DNA from: Aquamicrobium sp.
Lineage (GTDB): Bacteria; Pseudomonadota; Alphaproteobacteria; Rhizobiales; Rhizobiaceae
Assembly (NCBI GenBank): GCA_014860725.1
Contig: JACZJD010000505.1
Span: 1 to 17,873 of the forward strand
Direction of reading: 5' to 3'
DNA: 17,873 nt
The stretch's first letter is position 1; every line of letters starts with the position of its first letter. Below the pieces are notes generated by a model that was given only the letters and a program-made list of their open reading frames with translations, was not told where the DNA came from and ran no database searches. This document shows positions 15,369 through 17,873 of the stretch, one piece after another. The translations under genes were made by a program, and so were the position numbers.

Positions 15369-16081
15369 GCGCCGCACTGAGCGTCACGGACCTCCATGCC
15401 GGATACGGACAGGCCGCCGTGCTGCTGGGGATCGGCTTCGAGGTCGCGGCGGGCGAGATCGTCTCGCTCGTCGGCGCCAACGGCGCCGGCAAGACCACCC
15501 TCCTCAACGTCATCGCCGGCGTCCTCCAGCCGACCTCAGGCGCCATCGCCTTCGACGGCGAGGACATCACCCGTGCGAGGGCGCACGAGCTGCCTTCGAA
15601 GGGCCTCGTCCTGGTGCCCGAGGGCGGACGCCTGTTTCCCTTCATGACGGTGGAGGAAAACCTGCAGATGGGCGGGTTCTCCCAGCGCAACGCCGACGAT
15701 TTCGACGCCTCGCTCGCCGAGGTGATGGACCTGTTCCCGATATTGCGCGAGCGGCGCTCGCAGCTCGCCGGCCACCTGTCCGGCGGCGAGCGGCAGATGT
15801 GCGCCATCGCGCGCGCGGTCATGGGCCGGCCGAAGCTGATCATGCTCGACGAGCCGTCGGTGGGCCTGTCCCCGAAGATGGTGGCCGAGGTATTCCGGCT
15901 GGTCGAGGAGCTGGCGCGGTCACGCGGCCTGACGGTCGTGCTGGTGGAGCAGAACGTGCAGGAAGCGCTTGCCGTCTCGGACCGCGCCTATGTCATCGAC
16001 CATGGCCGCATCGTCCGCAGCGGACAATCCTCCGAGCTCGGCGGCGATCCCGCGATCCAGTCCGCCTATATGGGTATCTAG
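15365..16081 (+). CDS. livF: Branched-chain-type ABC transporter ATPase (LivF-like)
   Basis: A 238-aa second ATPase of the importer, forming the heterodimer with the LivG-like protein. Walker A GANGAGKT (37-44), the LivF-typical VPEGGRLFPFMTVEENL block (84-100), a canonical signature LSGGERQ (138-144), and Walker B IMLDEPSVGLSPKM with Asp162/Glu163. The switch position reads VEQN (Gln196) instead of His, as usual in LivF. Length is normal. It is the last gene of the rightward operon. No intrinsic terminator with a T-run is visible in the 259 bp before the regulator gene, so readthrough or Rho-dependent termination is possible. Confidence 0.93.
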   Translation: MSAALSVTDLHAGYGQAAVLLGIGFEVAAGEIVSLVGANGAGKTTLLNVIAGVLQPTSGAIAFDGEDITRARAHELPSKGLVLVPEGGRLFPFMTVEENLQMGGFSQRNADDFDASLAEVMDLFPILRERRSQLAGHLSGGERQMCAIARAVMGRPKLIMLDEPSVGLSPKMVAEVFRLVEELARSRGLTVVLVEQNVQEALAVSDRAYVIDHGRIVRSGQSSELGGDPAIQSAYMGI

Positions 16082-16100
16082 GTGCAGGAGGGAAGCGCAG

Positions 16101-16170
16101 CCGTTTCCGCGGAATTGCAGGGAGATGCACGGACGCAACGGCATATCGTTCTACCTGCCCGTTTCCGCGG
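16101..16170. repeat. Direct repeat of CCGTTTCCGCGG
   Basis: The 12-mer occurs exactly at 16101-16112 and 16159-16170, 58 bp apart. The first copy is part of a perfect palindrome TTCCGCGGAA (16105-16114). They lie just past the livF stop and could be protein sites, mRNA structure or chance in GC-rich DNA. No function is assigned. Confidence 0.45.
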
Positions 16171-16269
16171 CATCTGCGCGGCGCGGAGCGATTCCGCTTG
16201 GCTGCGAAGTAGTTTCGGAGCGATATGTTGTTATCCGGCTTGGAAAGACGGTGGAGAAGCTGCATGCGG

Positions 16270-16298
16270 TTGAAAAAGTCTGTCAATAATATTATCAT
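16270..16298 (+). promoter_or_regulatory. Sigma70-type promoter of the GntR regulator gene
   Basis: TTGAAA (16270-16275, 5 of 6) and TATCAT (16293-16298, 5 of 6) are separated by exactly 17 nt, the best promoter match in the window. The predicted start is near 16305, about 36 nt before the ATG. The inverted repeat at 16278-16308 covers the spacer, the -10 and the start site. Confidence 0.65.
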
Positions 16299-16308
16299 AT
16301 TAACAGAC
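16278..16308. promoter_or_regulatory. Inverted-repeat operator over the gntR promoter
   Basis: GTCTGTCAATA (16278-16288) and TATTAACAGAC (16298-16308) are inverted copies matching at 10 of 11 positions around a 9-bp centre. The dyad covers the promoter spacer, -10 and predicted start site, so binding should block RNA polymerase. The most likely binder is the GntR protein encoded 33 bp downstream (autoregulation). The GTCTG core also occurs in the hyuA/acd divergent region. The half-site spacing is wider than the usual FadR-type palindrome, so two dimers or another protein are possible. Confidence 0.6.
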
Positions 16309-16340
16309 AGATAGCCCGAATTCGGCTGGAAAGGTACAGA

Positions 16341-17114
16341 ATGTCAAACATCTCGGCGAGCGGGCGCCAGGCGAGCGCGCTGGACCGCGATCGCCTCGTG
16401 GAAACGATCTCGGTCCCCAAGGCGTCCGACGTTCTTGCGTCCAGGTTGCGCGACCTGATCCTGGCAGGCGAAATCCAGCCGGGCGAGTTGCTGCCGACCG
16501 AACGGGAGCTCGTCGACGACTCCGGGCTCAGCCGCTCCTCGGTGCGCGAGGCGCTCCGGGTTCTCGAAGTGGAGGGCCTGATCACCACCCGGCCGGGACG
16601 GACCGGCGGATCGACGGTCCAGCTCCCCGGCCGCGGCGCCATAGCGCGCTCCATGCAACTGTTCGTGCGCAGCCACGCCGTGCGCCTGGAGGCGCTTCTG
16701 GAGTGCAGGTCGGGCGTCGAGCCTTTCCTGGCAGGACTGGCGGCGGCCAAGAGGAGCGAGGAGGAGTTGAACGTCATCCGCGACATTCACGCCCGCTTCG
16801 TCGCCTCGGTGGACGATGTCCCGGCCTACAAGAAGCTGAATCTCGACTGGCATCTGGCGATTGCGAGGGCGAGCGGCAACGAGGTGCTCATCGCGCTGAT
16901 GGAGGCGATCTCGCAGCCCATATTCGATGCGGCCGCCTATCAGGAAGTGACCACCCCGTCGCTGCGGCGGGAGGCGGTGAAGGCCCACGGCGCCATCCTG
17001 AAGGCGATCGAGGACGGCAACGCCGAGCTGGCCACGAGCCGCATGGCCAAGCACCTGAACGCCTATGCCGAGATCACGCGGCAGGAGATCCTCAAGGAGA
17101 GCACACGCGGCTGA
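16341..17114 (+). CDS. GntR-family regulator, FCD (FadR) subfamily
   Basis: A 257-aa DNA-binding regulator. The N-terminal winged helix-turn-helix spans about 27-95, with the signature ILAGEIQPGELLPTERELVDDSGLSRSSVREALRVLEVEGLI. The C-terminal all-helical FCD effector domain spans about 110-245. Metal-site residues of FCD domains are visible as Asn167-x3-His171 (in LNLDWH, before AIARASGN), His216 and His238; Asn in place of the more common Asp is a known variant. Such regulators are usually repressors released by a carboxylic acid metabolite bound at the metal. A lead of about 25 residues precedes the winged helix. The gene has its own promoter and dyad operator and sits between the liv operon and the oxidoreductase gene, so it probably controls this locus and itself. 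Which metabolite it senses is unknown. Confidence 0.93.
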   Translation: MSNISASGRQASALDRDRLVETISVPKASDVLASRLRDLILAGEIQPGELLPTERELVDDSGLSRSSVREALRVLEVEGLITTRPGRTGGSTVQLPGRGAIARSMQLFVRSHAVRLEALLECRSGVEPFLAGLAAAKRSEEELNVIRDIHARFVASVDDVPAYKKLNLDWHLAIARASGNEVLIALMEAISQPIFDAAAYQEVTTPSLRREAVKAHGAILKAIEDGNAELATSRMAKHLNAYAEITRQEILKESTRG

Positions 17115-17128
17115 GGCGGCGGGGAAGA

Positions 17129-17152
17129 CGCCGGCCTCGCGCAGCGCCGGCG
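17129..17152 (+). terminator. GC-rich hairpin after gntR, possible terminator
   Basis: CGCCGGC (17129-17135) and GCCGGCG (17146-17152) form a 7-bp all-GC stem with a 10-nt loop, 14 nt past the gntR stop. No T-run follows, so this is not a classical intrinsic terminator; it may protect the 3' end or assist Rho. Chance is possible at this GC content. Confidence 0.25.
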
Positions 17153-17314
17153 CGGTCGTCCCTGCACTCGAAGGGCGGCATGCCCGTCGCTCTGGTCCAC
17201 CGTCTCCTCGGCTGCCGGCACGGCGTCTGGCGACTACCGCACGCCGTCGCGAGGCAAGCGCCGCCCCTGCCCGGCGCCCTGAAAATCAGGCGATGCGGGG
17301 GGACAGCAAAGAGG

Positions 17315-17343
17315 TTGACGGCGGGTGTTTTGCGTCCGATTAT
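17315..17343 (+). promoter_or_regulatory. Candidate promoter of the quinone-oxidoreductase gene
   Basis: TTGACG (17315-17320, 5 of 6) and GATTAT (17338-17343, 4 of 6) are spaced by 17 nt. The predicted start near 17350 lies about 27 nt before the ATG. The palindrome at 17349-17357 sits on the start site. Confidence 0.5.
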
Positions 17344-17348
17344 CGGTT

Positions 17349-17357
17349 TGTCCGACA
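17349..17357. promoter_or_regulatory. Operator-like palindrome TGTCCGACA
   Basis: TGTC-C-GACA is a perfect odd-centred palindrome at the predicted transcription start. With flanks it reads TTGTCCGACAT, matching the FadR/FCD-type pattern TNGTCNGACNA at 8 of 9 defined positions. The upstream gene encodes an FCD regulator, so it is the natural candidate binder. Confidence 0.45.
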
Positions 17358-17376
17358 TAAGTGAGGGTATGCGCAG

Positions 17377-17873
17377 ATGACGATGAGAGCGGTCCTGAGT
17401 GTCGCGCCGGGCGGTCCCGACAGTCTGGTCACGGACACCCTGCCGATCCCCGAGCCGGCCGGGACGGAGGTCCGGATTCGCGTGCACGCGGTGGGGATCA
17501 ACTATCCAGACCTGCTGATCATCGAGGACAAGTACCAGTTCAAGCCGGCGCGGCCGTTCTCTCCCGGGGCCGAGGTCTCGGGCGTGGTCGACGCGCTGGG
17601 TCCGGACGCGCGGGGCTTCGAGATCGGGCAGAAGGTCATGGCGATGGCCGGCTGGGGCGGCCTCGCGGAGTATGTCTGCGTGCCGGCCGGCAAATGCTCG
17701 CCGTGCCCGCAGGAGATGCCGTTCGACGAGGCGGCGGCGTTCCTGATGACCTACGGCACGTCCTATCACGCGCTCAGGGACCGCGCCCGGCTGGCGCCCG
17801 GTGAAACCCTGCTGGTTCTGGGGGCGGCCGGCGGCGTCGGGCTCGCGGCCGTCGAGCTCGGCAAGGCGATGGG
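17377..17873 (+). CDS. Zinc-independent NADPH:quinone oxidoreductase-type MDR protein, 3' end cut off
   Basis: The first 165 residues of a medium-chain dehydrogenase/reductase of the quinone-oxidoreductase branch; the gene runs off the window. The N-terminal GroES-like domain carries the family blocks VGINYPDLLIIEDKYQ (39-54) and FSPGAEVSGVVDALG (61-75). The nucleotide-binding Rossmann loop AAGGVG (150-155) lies in LLVLGAAGGVGLAAVELGKAM. No catalytic-zinc Cys/His pattern is seen at the usual positions, although CSPC occurs at 107-110. Family members reduce quinones, enones or acryloyl/crotonyl-type compounds with NADPH. An in-frame ATG at 17383 is an alternative start; GAGGG nine bases upstream favours 17377. 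It is monocistronic as far as visible, with its own promoter and operator-like site, suggesting co-regulation with the catabolic operons. Confidence 0.88.
   Translation, partial: MTMRAVLSVAPGGPDSLVTDTLPIPEPAGTEVRIRVHAVGINYPDLLIIEDKYQFKPARPFSPGAEVSGVVDALGPDARGFEIGQKVMAMAGWGGLAEYVCVPAGKCSPCPQEMPFDEAAAFLMTYGTSYHALRDRARLAPGETLLVLGAAGGVGLAAVELGKAM

Larger units (their letters stand above)
16082..16340. other. Intergenic region between livF and gntR
   Basis: These 259 bp contain no convincing gene. The left two thirds are GC-rich and hold the repeated 12-mer listed separately. The right third turns sharply AT-rich and carries the regulator's promoter and inverted repeat. GGAAAGG (16328-16334) six bases before the ATG at 16341 is the regulator's ribosome-binding site. 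Confidence 0.6.
17115..17376. other. Intergenic region between gntR and the oxidoreductase gene
   Basis: No credible gene is seen in these 262 bp. The left part is GC-rich and holds one hairpin; the right 70 bp carry a promoter, an operator-like palindrome and the ribosome-binding site GAGGG (17363-17367) nine bases before the ATG at 17377. Confidence 0.6.

Noticed and set aside
1..17873. CRISPR arrays, tRNA or rRNA genes, transposases, phage genes, toxin-antitoxin pairs
   Set aside because: Looked for on both strands and not seen. Repeats are limited to short two-copy motifs, and all long convincing frames are metabolic, transport or regulatory genes.

Overview
The window is high-GC DNA with dense, overlapping genes, frequent GTG starts and TGATG/ATGA stop-start junctions. 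Together with a branched-chain-amino-acid-type ABC importer and an FCD-type GntR regulator beside acyl-CoA catabolism genes, this suggests an alphaproteobacterium, perhaps of the Hyphomicrobiales. The taxonomy is inference from gene style only; there is no rRNA or marker gene. The window looks like one chromosomal accessory catabolic locus.

Layout. Bases 1-350 hold no recognisable gene: a lower-GC stretch with a hairpin and a short tandem repeat. Four genes read leftward from about 6.44 kb: hyuA-like (4414-6444), hyuB-like (2627-4414), a BKACE/DUF849 beta-keto-acid cleavage enzyme (1670-2602) and a CaiB/BaiF CoA-transferase (351-1622). A 209-bp AT-rich divergent promoter region (6445-6653) separates them from a rightward operon: acyl-CoA dehydrogenase, crotonase-fold hydratase, a second CaiB/BaiF CoA-transferase, a thiolase-fold protein lacking the thiolase catalytic residues, a DUF35 Zn-ribbon/OB protein, then a complete LivK-H-M-G-F importer (11433-16081). 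A GntR/FCD regulator (16341-17114) follows with its own promoter and an inverted repeat over the -10. The window ends inside a quinone-oxidoreductase-type MDR gene with a promoter and an operator-like palindrome.

How the genes may work together (inference). The Liv system imports a small carboxylate, amide or amino-acid-like compound. A CaiB/BaiF enzyme puts it on CoA, the dehydrogenase desaturates it and the crotonase hydrates it. No 3-hydroxyacyl-CoA dehydrogenase is present. The thiolase-fold protein lacks the Cys and His of true thiolases and is paired with a DUF35 protein, as in the Ltp2/ChsH2 retro-aldolase of steroid side-chain degradation. Cleavage may therefore be aldolytic, giving a shorter acyl-CoA plus a ketone or aldehyde. 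HyuA/HyuB belong to the superfamily that contains ATP-dependent lactamases/hydantoinases and also ketone carboxylases. With BKACE next to them, one coherent reading is ketone to beta-keto acid to acetoacetate plus acyl-CoA. The alternative is that HyuAB simply opens a cyclic amide before CoA activation. The substrate cannot be named from sequence.

Regulation. GTCTG/GTCCG elements resembling the FadR/FCD operator pattern occur at all three promoter regions (gntR, the hyuA/acd divergent region, and the terminal oxidoreductase), so one local regulator may control the whole locus.
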